The translations under genes were made by a program, and so were the position numbers. The notes under the pieces were generated by a model. The model saw nothing but the letters and a program-made list of their open reading frames with translations, searched no databases and was not told where the DNA came from. DNA of 64,000 bases from Tribonema minus. Lineage: Eukaryota; Sar; Xanthophyceae; Tribonematales; Tribonemataceae. Numbering within the stretch: position 1 is the first letter of the stretch; each line of letters opens with the position of its first letter. The stretch spans positions 62,001 through 126,000 of the forward strand of contig JAFCMP010000155.1 in NCBI GenBank assembly GCA_017506865.1, read 5' to 3'. Below, one piece after another: positions 1 to 12,500 of the stretch.

Positions 1-149
1 CTTGGGGTTACAGTGACTGCTAGTGCTGCGGTCGTGCCGGGGGCTCAATCGTGCATCGCCTTCTGAGAGGGCCTTTGCGTGTGCGCATGCACGCATGTGG
101 CGTTCTGCTCCTGCTCTCGTGATGACTTCAATGTCGCGCGCATCTACCC

Positions 150-450
150 ACCATCAGGTCACGTCGCTGACGTTCCAGCACATGTTCGTCCGCGCGGCAA
201 CGCCAAGTGCTACAGCCTCCGTGCAGTGTCACCGCTCATGTGCTGTGGACCTGCAACACAATTCGCCCTGTCCGCCACAGTCATGACAACGTTGCACGCA
301 TGTACCTGCCTGCCGCCATGTCACATTGCTCTTCCCTTGCGATCATCCCATACTGTGCACTCGTACCTACATACCCGCCTGCCGCGCAGGTCACGTCGCT
401 GACGCTGCAGCGCATGCTCGCACGAGCCGCGGGTGCTGCTACAGCCACCG
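150..450 (+). repeat. Acceptor-side copies of meckelin exon 536-708
   Basis: Two decayed copies begin near 156 and 387 with CAG followed by gtcacgtcgctgacg, matching the start of the exon at 536. Both diverge after about 50 bases and are interrupted. They lie in the intron just upstream of the real acceptor. Confidence 0.85.
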
Positions 451-535
451 CGCATGTGCTGCGGTCAAGTAATACAGTTCCCTCGTTCCCTCAAAACATG
501 ACAATGCTGCGTGCTCGAACCCCGCTGCTGCACAG

Positions 536-3500
536 GTCACGTCGCTGACGTTCCAGCACATGCTCGCGCGCGCCGGCGCGGAGTGCTACAGCTACCGCGG
601 CCCCGCAGCGCTGGAGGCGTGCCAGGCGCTGGGCAACCTGTGCGTGCTGCAGCACTTCGACGCGACGGCGGACGCGTGCAAGCTCTTCCAGGCGGTGCTG
701 GCAAACAGGTGTGCGTGGCACTTATGAATGTACTTTTTAAAAGTTGAGGTAACGAAAAGGGGTGAACGTTTGCGGCAGACGCGTGCAAGCTGTTTCAGGC
801 GGTGTTGGCAAACAGGCGCGTGTCACTGATGAATTTACCATAAGCTGAGATTAAAGTTGACGCAACCTGTGCGTGCTGCAGCTCTTCGACGCGACAGCGG
901 ACGCGTGCGAGCTCTTCCAGGCGGTGCTGGCAAACAGGCGCGTGCCATCCAGCAGTGAACTTCAAGTTGAGGTCAACTCTGAAATGTAGGGTGACGGTTT
1001 GCAGCAGATGCTTGCAAGCTCTTCCAGGCGGTGCTGGCGAACAGGTGTGCGTGTCACTGACGAATGACCAAATTACTTCAAGTTAAGGTGGAAGGTGAGG
1101 GATCTGTGCGTGCTGCAGCACTTCGACGCAACTGCTGCGGAACAAGAGCAATAATATTCACATCATTACTTGCGGACGCGTGCAAGCCCTTCCAGGCGGC
1201 GCTGGCAAACAGGTGTGTGTGCCACTGACGAATTGACGAATGTGCTGCCAAGCTCAGGTTGAAGTTGAGGGGGGCATGGTAACGGCGGGGTGAGCGGCGG
1301 CGTATACGTGCAAGCTTTCTCGGGCAGTGCTGGCAAACAGGCGCGTTATGCACGTACTTCAAGTTGAGGTTGTGGTCACGGTGAAGGCCAGGGGTGCTGT
1401 TGAGGCAGTGCTTGCGCCACGACATGCGCAAGTTGAGGTAAATTGAACCGTATCCCTAATTTTCCTCTCGTGACTGCAGGTCGACGTACACGTACAGCGC
1501 ATGACCTAGGGTTACCCTCTTCCCAGCCCAAACCCTGAGTTAGGATTATCCTAACACTAAACCTATCTCCGCGCGTTACCGCCGGGCAACATACTCGTAC
1601 AGTGCATGACCTAGGGCTACTGTCATCCCAGCCCTAATCCTCAGTTATCCTACTCCTGACCTTGACCGTATTTCATCTTGCGCGAGCGCAGGCGTGCGCA
1701 ATCATGACTTGGCATTGCTCAATGATCCCCGCCCCTGCCTCAGGCTACCCTAGCTCCAACCCCACCCTGACTGGGGTCACCCTAACCCTACATTAAACCC
1801 TACTTTGTGCCTTAGGCTACCTTAACCCTAACTCCACCCTGTCTGGGGGTCACCCTAACCCTACCTCCAACCCTACTTCATGCCGTAGGCTACCTCGACT
1901 CTAACTGGAGGTCACCCTAACCCTACATTTAACCCTACTTCGTGCCTCAGACTACCCCTAACCCTGACTGCGGGGCACCCTAATGCTACCAAAATGTAAT
2001 GTTTCACCCTGCTCTGTGTCCACAGGGCGACGTACGCGTACGGGGAGCCCGCGTGGGGCGCGGCGCTATCCCTACAATCAACTCAGCTTTGTGCCTTAAG
2101 CTGCATTAAAACAATAACTCGGCCCTGACGGGGGGTCATCCTAACCTGACATTTAACCCTACTTCGTGCCTCAGACTACCCCTAAGCCCACCCCCGCCCT
2201 GACTGCAAAGCACCCTAACCCTACTAAATGTAATGGTACACCCTCTTGTGAGCGTAGGGCGACGTACGCATACGGGGAGCCCGCATGGGGCGCGGCGCTG
2301 CCATGGCTGCTCTACAGCGCGCCTGCGCCCGACGTGCGCCGCGCCACCGGCATCGAGATGGCGTTCACGTTCAAGTCGGTGAGTCGGAGTCAGAGTCCGG
2401 TGATGGTGTACCAGTGTCGCTGGCAGTGAGACGGCGTTATGCTTCAATCCGGCGAATCAGAGTCGACGAGTCAGAGTCAGAGTCCGTTGACGTGCGCCGC
2501 GCCACGGGCATGTGATGGCGTTCACGTTCAAGTCGGTGACTGAGAGTCGGAGTCCGGTGATGTAAGCTCGGCTGTCGCTGGCACTTCGATGACATTGACC
2601 TTCATGTCCATGAGTCAGAGCTGGTGAGTCAGAGTCAGAGTCTGGCAATGTATGCTCGGCTGTGTCGCTGGCAGTGACATGCCATTGACGTTCAAACCAG
2701 GGAGCACCGGCCATAGGATAACGTTTACGCGTTCAAGTCGGTGAGTCGGGGTCGGAGTCTGGTGATGTGCGTTGCGCCCCGGCAGTGAGACGACGTCAAC
2801 CTTTGATGCGGTCAATCAGAGTCGGTGAGTCGGAGTCAGAGACAGATTACGTGCGCCGCGTCACCTGCATTGAGATGGCGTTCACGTTCAAGTCGGCGAG
2901 TTGGAGTCAGAGTCGGGTGACCTGCGCTGCAATCAAAACATCAATGGGCCACCTGACACTGCCATCGGCAATTGCCTCCACGCTCATTTCTTCGGCTGCA
3001 GATAATGTCAATCAAGCTGGCGGCATACGCCGTCAACGGCACGTTCGTCGGCATGGAGGACCTGACCACGCAGCTGCAGTACTGCTCCGACACCGCCCCC
3101 GGCGCAACTGCCGAGAGCGCCACCAGCACCGCGTGGCTCCAGTTCGGCCATGGCTACGCCTCGAGCTTCACGTGCGATTTGTCGACACTCCTCACCGCAG
3201 AACAGGTCAGTGCGCGGGGCATTCAGTTCTGGGGGTCGCGCGAGGGTGGGCATGTAGGTGTTTTGGGGGTATCGCCTGGAGCGTCACCTTACCCTAACCC
3301 TAACCCTAAGGCCGCACTCCCGATCGCCGAGCAGGCCAGTGCGCGGGTCACGTAGAAGTTCGTACGCCTACCGCATGCCCGATGTGGTACTTCAGGTAGG
3401 TTTCTCGAGGGCGTTGCCTCAAACTTCACGTGCGATTTGTCGACGCTCCTCACCGCTGAGCAGGTCAGCAGCGGCGAATAGACCTCCTGTCACGGCCCGC

Positions 3501-6500
3501 ACGCCGGCCCACAGCTTCGACTAGAAGGCATGTGCTCACTGGCTGGCGCCACTGCACCTGGAGCACCACGCCCCGTGCTGACGCGTCGCCGCATGCGCTG
3601 ACTCACTCAAAGACTCCTTGACTCTCCTCCCCCTCCCCCCCCTTCCCGTGCCCACACCACGCCAACTACACTAACCTCTTTGCGTAGAAATGTTACGGCG
3701 CTAAGTGGAGGACACCTCAACTGGCGCGGTGTCCCCCGGTGTGCTCAATGCGGCGCCGCTCGGCCGCACGCTGACTCACTCACTGACTCGACTCACCCCC
3801 GCGCCCTCCCCGCCCCTCCCAGCAATTCTACAACGCCCACATGAAGAGCAACGCATGCGGTGCGCGACACCCTGCTGACTCACTCGCTTACCCCCCCCCC
3901 CCCTCAGAGAAGCTACGACGTCTGTGTGGAAAATGCCGCAACCGGCGCGCTTTACCCGCTGACTCACTCGCTTACTTGACTCGCCCTTAACCCTTCTGCC
4001 CCCCCCCCCCCCCCCCCCCCCCCCCAATTCTACGACGCCTACGTGGAGGATGCCGCGAGCGGCGCGCTGTACCCACTGACTCACTCACTGTCTCCGAGTC
4101 CCTGACTCACCCCTCGCGGTCCCGCTTCCCCTCTCCCGCCCCCCCCCTCAGAGATTCTACGACGCCTACGTGGAGGACGCCGCGAGCGGCGCACTGTACC
4201 CGCTGCCCGTGCTCAACGCCGCGCTGCGCGCCGGCGGCGGCGGCGGCGCGGCGCCCAATGTCAACGTGAAGCCCGACGACGAGCTGGACGACCAGCTGTC
4301 GCGTCGCTTCTTCCTCTTCGACAGGGTCAGCGGCGTGTCCGCGGCGGGCGGCGGCGGCGTTGAGGTGTGTACATTCGCGCGTCGCTGGAACAACTTCAAC
4401 TTGAAGTACAGCGATGGAGGAGCGCCACAGACAACCAGCTGTCGCCTCGCTTCTTCCTGTTAGACAAAGGTCAGCGGCGTGTCCGCGGCGGGCGGCGGCG
4501 GCGTGGAGGTATGTACGTAATCGCATCGCTGGAGTAACTTCAGCTTGAAGTACGCTCAGCTGTCGCGCCGCTTCTTCCTGTTCGACAGGGCCAGCGGCGT
4601 GTCCGTGGCAGGCGGCGGCGGCGTAGAGGTATGTACGCGCGTCGCTGGACGACTTCGACTTGAAGTGTACACTCTTGGAGGAGCGTCGCAGGCCGTGAGC
4701 GTGTTGCGCGAGAGGGCGTGCCTGTTGTGGTACGGCTCACAGGGGGGGCGCGCAGTGCGGCGGGATGGCGCGACTTCAACTTCTGCTCCTCCTGAATGTT
4801 GCACATGGTCTACAGCATGTGCCTAAGCCTAACTCTAACCCAAGCCCACCGGACTCCATTCAAGACGTGCGTGACAATGCTCGAAAGCACTCTACTCGAG
4901 AGGAGCAGGCATGCCTCAGGCTCAAAGGGAACAGCCCAGAGTTGCAAGCTGCATGTTGACGGAGCCTCTGATGCCTGATGGTGCACTGCTGGCAAAGATG
5001 CTGTCGCGCAGACCGGCCCACTGTCGCGTGCAAGAACCCCGTCAGTAGTGGCAACGGCGGCAGCAGCAGCAGCGGGCAATCATGCCCCAGCAATGGCAGC
5101 AGCACCAGCCAGCGCCTGCAGCAGCACCCAGTGGTCACGGCGTCGCCAGCTGCGCAGCAGCAACTGCTGCTGCTGGCGTGCACCGCAGGCCGCGCGGCCG
5201 CCGCTCCTATTGGTGCTGCGGTGCTGTCGCCGCTGCCATGCTTGCTCACACGCAAGTTGCTCGCACGCAAGAAGAGTATGACCACCAATCTCTGCGTCAG
5301 GCTCGGCATTGCCCACACCATTGCCATCGCTCAACTGCCCCCATCCTGACCCCCCCTCGCCCCCATCCTGAACACCGCCCCCCCCATCCTCGCCGACGCG
5401 CAGATGCTTAGCTACGCACCCCACCTGTCCGCCACAAAAGCAAGAAACTGCCAAACACTGCACCAGGCCCCCTGAACACACAGCACTGCTAGCACTCAAC
5501 ACGCCCTCAACCCCCCCCCCCCTCCCCCCTCCGCCCCCCCTGCCCCGCGTGCACGCACACCGCGCAGATGCTGCGCTACGCGCGCAGCATCCGCCTCACG
5601 GTGCCGCTGCGCGGCGCGGGCGACGCGCGCGTCTTCCCGCCCGTCCTCGAGCTCGCATACGCTGATGTGCGGCCCGCGCTGTGGGGGGGTGACGCTCCGC
5701 TGCAGCGCCCCGCCATCGCGCTGTCCGTGGACTACACGATGGGCACGGCGCGCCTGTGGAGCGCGATTCGCGCGGTGTTCATCGTGGCGATTGTCGTGCT
5801 CGCGCTCGCGGCGCTGTGGCGCGTGCGCTGCTGGACGGTGCGTATGTAGGTATTTTCGTATGCTACGGGCATCATGTAGGTATGGCTGCTGGCTGGAAGA
5901 GTGTGCAAGATGGGGGCATGTCTTCTGGATACGCAGGGCACGTCGAGTGTTGTTGTGAGCATTGCGCTCACGCGCACGCCGTTGTGACGCGTGCGCTGCT
6001 GGACGCTACGTAGGTATTGCGTGCGTATCACGGAGAGTATGTGGGTATGTATGGCTGCTAGACGGGATGGGAGCGTGTGCAAGGTGGGGGCAGATGAGTA
6101 TTGCTTGTGGTTGGTACGCAGGCACTGTGTGGAATGCAGGGCATGTCCGCGGCTCCCGGCTCATGGGTATGTAGGTATGGCTGCTGGAACAGGAGCAAGG
6201 TGGGATATGCTTGTGGACGGTATGTACATGAAACGCGATGTATGTCAGGATTGTGAGCATCGCGCTCGCGCTCGCAGCGCTGGGGCGCGCGCGCTGCTGG
6301 ACGGTACGTAGGTATTGCGTGAAATGCAGGGCATGTCCGCGGCTCCCACCACATCGCTGCGTCCACGGCTCAACACGCGCACTCCTCCGCCGCCTACGCG
6401 CGCGCGCGCAGGTGCAGGTGCGCCACGCGTGCTCGGACATAGAAGTATACATAATATACACCTCACATGTACGTACTTTGAACCACACCGACGCATTCAC

Positions 6501-9500
6501 GGCCCCACGGCAGCACTGCTTTCTCACGCTCCCCCTGCCCCCGACGCACGCATGCGCGCATACGCAGGTGCGCCACGCGCGCTCAAACATACATTTACTA
6601 TTATGATTACTACAGTATCATACTTCAACACATACTGCAATTTTTTAACCCCTCTACATTCATCCCCTTCACGTGTACGACAGGTGCGCCACGCGCGTTC
6701 GGACATACCGCTCACGCCGCTCGAAATGGCGCTGCGCAGCGCCGTGGACTACGCGCAGCTGGCCGCAGCAGCGCTCATTGGCGCGCACGCGTTCGTCGCC
6801 GTGCTGCTGCCGCTGACCTTTGCGATATGCGGCGCGCTGTTTGCGCTCTTCAAGCTGCAGAGCCAGGTGAGCTGCGCCAGACACGCATATAAGTATACTT
6901 CAGAATCAGTGTATATATGTGCGAGTAGGGCCAGGGACAGTGGAATGTGGTCGTAGGGCGGGAGCAGCGCCAATTCTTACCTAACCCTAAACCTAGACCT
7001 AAATGGCAGCACATGATAGCTGCGGCGGCGCTACTGCTGAGCCAGGGTGAGCTGCGCCACCGGTCAGAGTTGGGGTCAGCAGCGGCATGTAGGGTTTGGG
7101 ACGGTGGCATCGCGCAGTTGTTATGTTTCTCCAGGCGGTGGACTCAGGCGGGAAACGATCATAACATAGGATAAAGGGGGGCAGCGGCGCTCGCCAGCAG
7201 CAATTCGCACACAGCACGCCGTAGCAGCCGTGCGCACTGGTGCACATCGTAGGCAGCGGCCGTGCGCGCTAGTGCGCATACACGTGTTCAGAGCAATGCT
7301 GCTGCCGCTGACACCTGCTGGCATCGCCGCTGACAGACAGGAACACGGCTGCAGCGGCCACAATGCCGCCCCCTCAAGGCCCTGATACTCCTACCCTCCA
7401 TATACATAGAATATGGCCCGCTCAAGGCACTGATACTTGAACATGCCTAGCCTCCATTCCGTGCGCGCGCAGATGTACATCGTTGTGCCCGCCGACAGAG
7501 AGAATTACGGACGGAAGGGCAGATGTGACGCTCTCACTATACCTGCCTGTCCCCGACTTTGCGCGGGAGTAGGTGTATATCGTGATGCCCGCAAATAGAG
7601 ACGAGCGTGGGCGGATGTCCCCCTCATTATACCTGCCTGCCCTCCCAATCCGCGCGCGTGCAGGTGTACATCGTGATACTCGCCGACAGAGACGAGTGCG
7701 GGCGCAGGGGCAAGTATGACGCTCTCGTGACAACATTTCATGCGTACGCAGATTGCGCATCTCAATGCTTGAAGACACTCACGATACCTGCCTGCCCTCC
7801 CGATTCGTTCACGCGCAGGTGCACATCGTAATGCCCGCTTACAGGGAGGAGTACGTGCGCAAGGGCAACTGCGACACTCATGTGACACAAGTTGTCCCTT
7901 GTGATGCGTGCGGACGCTCACGATACCTGCCTGCCCTGCCCTCCCATGCCATGTGCGCGCAGGTGTACATTGTCGCGCCGCCGACACAGAGGAGTACGGG
8001 CGCAAGGGCAGGTATTACACTCTTGTGACACCATCCCTTGCGATGCCTGCGGGCACTCACGCCCCTCCCAATTCGTGCACACGCCGCAGGTGTACATTGT
8101 GATGCCCGCCGACAGGGAGGAGTACGGGCGCAAGGGCGAGTACGGCCCCCTCAAGGCGCTGCTGCACACGCTGTTCTTCCTGCAGCTGGTGCACGTGCTT
8201 GCGGTGCTGTACTCGCAGTGCACTGCCACCGTGTTCTTCCTGGACTGGGAGAGGGGGGGGAAGAAGGGGGCGGGGGGGGGCAGCGTCTGGCGTCAGGTAC
8301 GCACAGAGCCAGGCAAAGCGCGGTCCTTTTTTTTTGGGGGGGGGGTAGAGTTGCATTACTGCTGCACTAAACTACCTGAGCTATTGCAGCCCTCCCTCTT
8401 CCCCCCCCCCGCGCTCGCTGTAGCTGTCTGTCGCCTAACAAGTGGAATGATCTGCAGTCGCCAGGCGCCTACAAAGTCGCCACAATTACCCCGACCAGCA
8501 GTGGTCAGTCCGAGCCCCTCGACGTCTCGCCGCTGCACCGCTCTGCAGTGGCTCGTTGCCAATTAGTTGAGCAAGCTGCAAACGCGGCGGCGCTTGACCA
8601 CTGCTGCTCATGTCCTGTAGCTCTGTGGCCTTTGAGCCACCAGTGCGTCGCATACGCTGTGACAGGCGGCGGTGCTCCCCCCCCCCCTCGCCCCCTCTCC
8701 CTTCCCCCCCCCGCCCTCCACAGCTACTCGTCGCCCAAAAGTGGGAAAAAGTCTGCAGTCCCGGTGGCGCCCGAGTATGCTGCTAATGCTGCTGCTTGTG
8801 TTCTCTACAGCTCAGTGGCCCTTTGAGCCAGCAGTGCGTCGCATTCGCTGTGAGTGACAGCTGGCAGTGCTCATCCCCGCCCCCCCCCCCCCCGCTCCCC
8901 CGCGCATCCCGCCCCCCGCCCGCCCCCCCTCTGCCGCCCCACAGCTGCTAGTCGCCAACAAGTGGAACGAGCTGCAGTCGCGGCGGCGCTCGAGCACGCC
9001 GCTAACAATCATGTCATGTAGCTCGGAGGCCAATACAACAGCTGTGCGTCGCATTCGCTTTGACAGCTGGCAGCACTAACCCCCACCCCCCGTACCCCCC
9101 CTTACCCCCCCCCCCCCCCCCCTGCCCCCCAACAGCTACTAGTCGCCAACAAGTGGAACGAGCTGCAGTCGCGGCGGCGCTCCAACACGCCGCTAACACT
9201 CCTGCTCATGGTCTTCGTCCTGGTCGGCCTAGGGCAGCAGTACAACGCGGCGCCGTGGCCGTCGCTCGCGGACAAGACGCCCACGGCGGCGCTCAACGCG
9301 GCGCTGCGCTTCGCCAACACGACGTTCTTCTGGCTCGCCTTCGGCGCCGCGCAGTGGCTGTGGCGTTGGGCCGTGGGCGAGAGGTACCTCGGGGAGCCCC
9401 CCGAGCAGCTGCTCGTGGACCTGGCCACGCTGGCCAAGGTATGTATGTATGTATTGACGTGAGAGCATGTACTTCAAGTTTGCGCACTCGACGTTCGCAG

Positions 9501-12500
9501 CGTGTCACCTGCGCGCCGACGTCCGCATGAACGAGATGGCGGAGCAGCTCGACTTGAAGTAAAACCTGAATTTGAACTCAAATCCTGATATTCAAGTTCA
9601 CATGAGACATCGCCGCACGCGCGTGCGCAGGTCAGCATCCTGGCCTGGATGAGCCGTTCCACGGGTGGCATGTGCACTGCCGCAGCCCGTATGTACCCGC
9701 GCGCCGATGTGCCCATGGCCGAGATGGCAGAGCAGCTCGACTCCGACTTCAATTTTGAACATAAACCTATTGCGATGTCGCCACTCACGCACGCGCGCAG
9801 GTCAGCATCCTCATCCTGGATGAGCCGTTCCACGGGTGGTACGTGCACTGCCGCAGCCCTCACCCGCGCGCCGACGTCCCAATGGCCGAAATGGCGGAGC
9901 AGCTCGACTTGAACTCAAACTTGAAATTGAACACTGAGGGTTGAAGTCCACACGCGACATCGCCGCACGCGCGCGCGCAGGTCAGCATCCTCGTCCTCGA
10001 TGAGCCGTTCCACGGGTGGTACGTGCACTGCCGCAGCCCCTACCCACGCGCCGACGTCCCCATGGCCGAGATGGCGGAGCAGCTCGATCGCGAGGAGAGC
10101 GGGCTCACAACGGACAGGGGGCTCGAGGGGTGCCCGCCAGATGTGCAGGCGTTCGAGGTCTTCGTGACGGCAACGTGGCGCCGCAGGTGAGGTTGAGCAC
10201 TGCCAAACATGCGCAGGCAGGAAGGGGGAGTATGTATGTAACGTATGGGTGGGTGGTGATGGAGGTGAGCTGATCGGTGCTGCACATGCACAAGGGGGGG
10301 CGGGCGAGGGGTGGGGGGTATGCATACATATTATATGCATGTAGGAGTGTGCGGCGATGGAGGTGAGCGCTGTCGAACTCGGCGGAGGCGGCGGATATGT
10401 AGGCACGGCGGCGAGGGTGAGCGCTGCCACGCTCGGCGGAGGGCAGTGGGTATGCATGTATGTAGGCAATGGAGGCGAGCGCTGCCGCACTGGCGGAGGG
10501 CCGCATGTGTGCGCTTGGGGGGCTTGCTACCGTGTTACGGGCATGCGAGACAGGCAAATATCTACTTCTAGTAGGGTTAGGCAAAAATCTAGGACTCAAC
10601 ACATTCGTCGGTCCTCTGGGTGAAACGTATGCCGGAGTGTACTACTAGCTGTGAGCGCTGAGTGATGGGCCATTGATGACGATCAGCAGCCGTGCTCTGA
10701 TGATGCGCAGCGCGTGAGCAAGCCATACAGATGCTCAGGCACCGGACTGTGTGCACGCTGAAGCCTTCTGTGCTCGTGCAGCGACCCCCCTACCCTCAGC
10801 AGCACCCACTTTGCACCCCGAAACTGACCTCGCTGCGCCACTCAGGGCTCTGCTGCCTCAGTACTCACCAGCCTCCGCGGCACTTTTCAAGACTCTGAAT
10901 CCGACTCGCATTCCCGCGTGAGTCACAGACTGGACCGCATCTACGAGGCCATGGACGGCGTGTCACCGGGGGAAGGGGGCGCACCAGGGGGGGGCGGCGG
11001 GGGGGGGGGCGCGGGGGCCTGGCCCAGCGGTCCTAGCGGGGGGCAGCGCGCGGGGACGTCAGGGCTTATGGGCACGTTGTGCGGGTTCTTCAGAACGCTC
11101 CTGCCCCACAAGAAGCCGCCGGCGGAGAAGGTGCGCGAACGCCGCGTGCGTCCCTTGGACTTTCGTGTTTTGCAATTCAACGCGCGACCGCGTCAATGTG
11201 AAGTTCGCGAAGGTGACGTCGACGGGCGGGGCCGTGCGCGCTCTGGATGTGGTTCACTGAATGGCCACATCAACACCCAGTGCGCAGGTTGCGAGAGCCA
11301 TGGTCCGTGCGGCTGCTGTCGGGCGCTTGTACCGCACGAAACACCGCCGGTAGACGTATTCGCGGATGCGGCAGCTCTGTGCAACTTTCCTGTACTTTGC
11401 CGCAGCAGTTCCGAAGCACTTGTAGAGTTCCCAAGACGCAGAACTGCTAGAGGTCTTTCGGGACCTTCGTTGTGGCCGTGCAAGTTTGACATATGTGGAG
11501 AAGGGTGATGCCATTGCAAATGCTGCCGCTAGCAGGCGGCGCATGCCAGTCTCAAGCCGATCATCTCCAAGAGGAATTGCCAGAGGATGCTGCAGCTGGA
11601 GGGTTAGGGTTTGGGTTAGGGTTAGGGTTAGGGTTAGGCCTTGCTGGAACTTCTGCGCACCTGTGCTGGAGGGTTGCCCTCCGTCCTTGTAATACTCTTG
11701 CTGTCGCCATAATGCCATCACGCGCATGCAGCCAATGCACCTCCCTGCAGGGGTACATTAGCCAGACTTGCACATGCGCGACAACGCACGCGCACGCCTG
11801 CCGCCGAATCATACCGCACGCTGCACGCAATGCTGCAGCCGCGTGCGCAGGCGGCGCAGACCAGCTGCGGCCTGATCACCCTCCTGCAAGGGTTCATTTA
11901 CCGGATGTGCACTTCTGCTGAGGCTGACGTGCGCGTGCTGCTGCAGATACGCTGTCTCTAAGAAACGCTGCCGCCACGCGCGCAGAAGGCGCAGGCCACA
12001 GGAATAAAATCACCGACAGCGCAATCTGCAAAATGCTCCCCCCCTGGCAGGTGGCACATGCCAGACGCAAGCTGCCACTTTCAGGCCCGTGACAACGCGC
12101 GCACGTGCTAAATCATACCGCACTGTGTACACGACGCTGCCGCCGCTTGCAGGTGGCGCAGGCCAGCCGCGACCCGGCGACTTCCCTGCACGGGGTTCAT
12201 CGACCGCGAGCTCACTTTTGCTGAGCCTGACGTGTGCGTGCTGCTGCGCGAACCTCTGTCCCTGCAAAACGCCGCTGCCGCTCGTGCAGGTGAAATGACG
12301 AGACAGTGCTTGCTAACTGTCACAATGCTGATCTTCCACTTCAACTTCGCATGGCGCAGGTGGCGCAGGCCAGCCGCGAACTGACCACCTTCCTGCAGGG
12401 GTTTTGTCGATCACATGTGCACTTGTGCTGAGCCTGACGTGTGCGTGCTGCTGCGCGAACCTCTGTCCCTGCAAAACGCCGCTGCCGCTCGTGCAGGTGA

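Noticed and set aside
11480..11925. ORFs rich in Leu-Thr or Val-Arg alternations, for example near 11486-11921, 53645-53851 and 60258-60557
   Set aside because: They are translations of TTAGGG/CCCTAA arrays, not genes.
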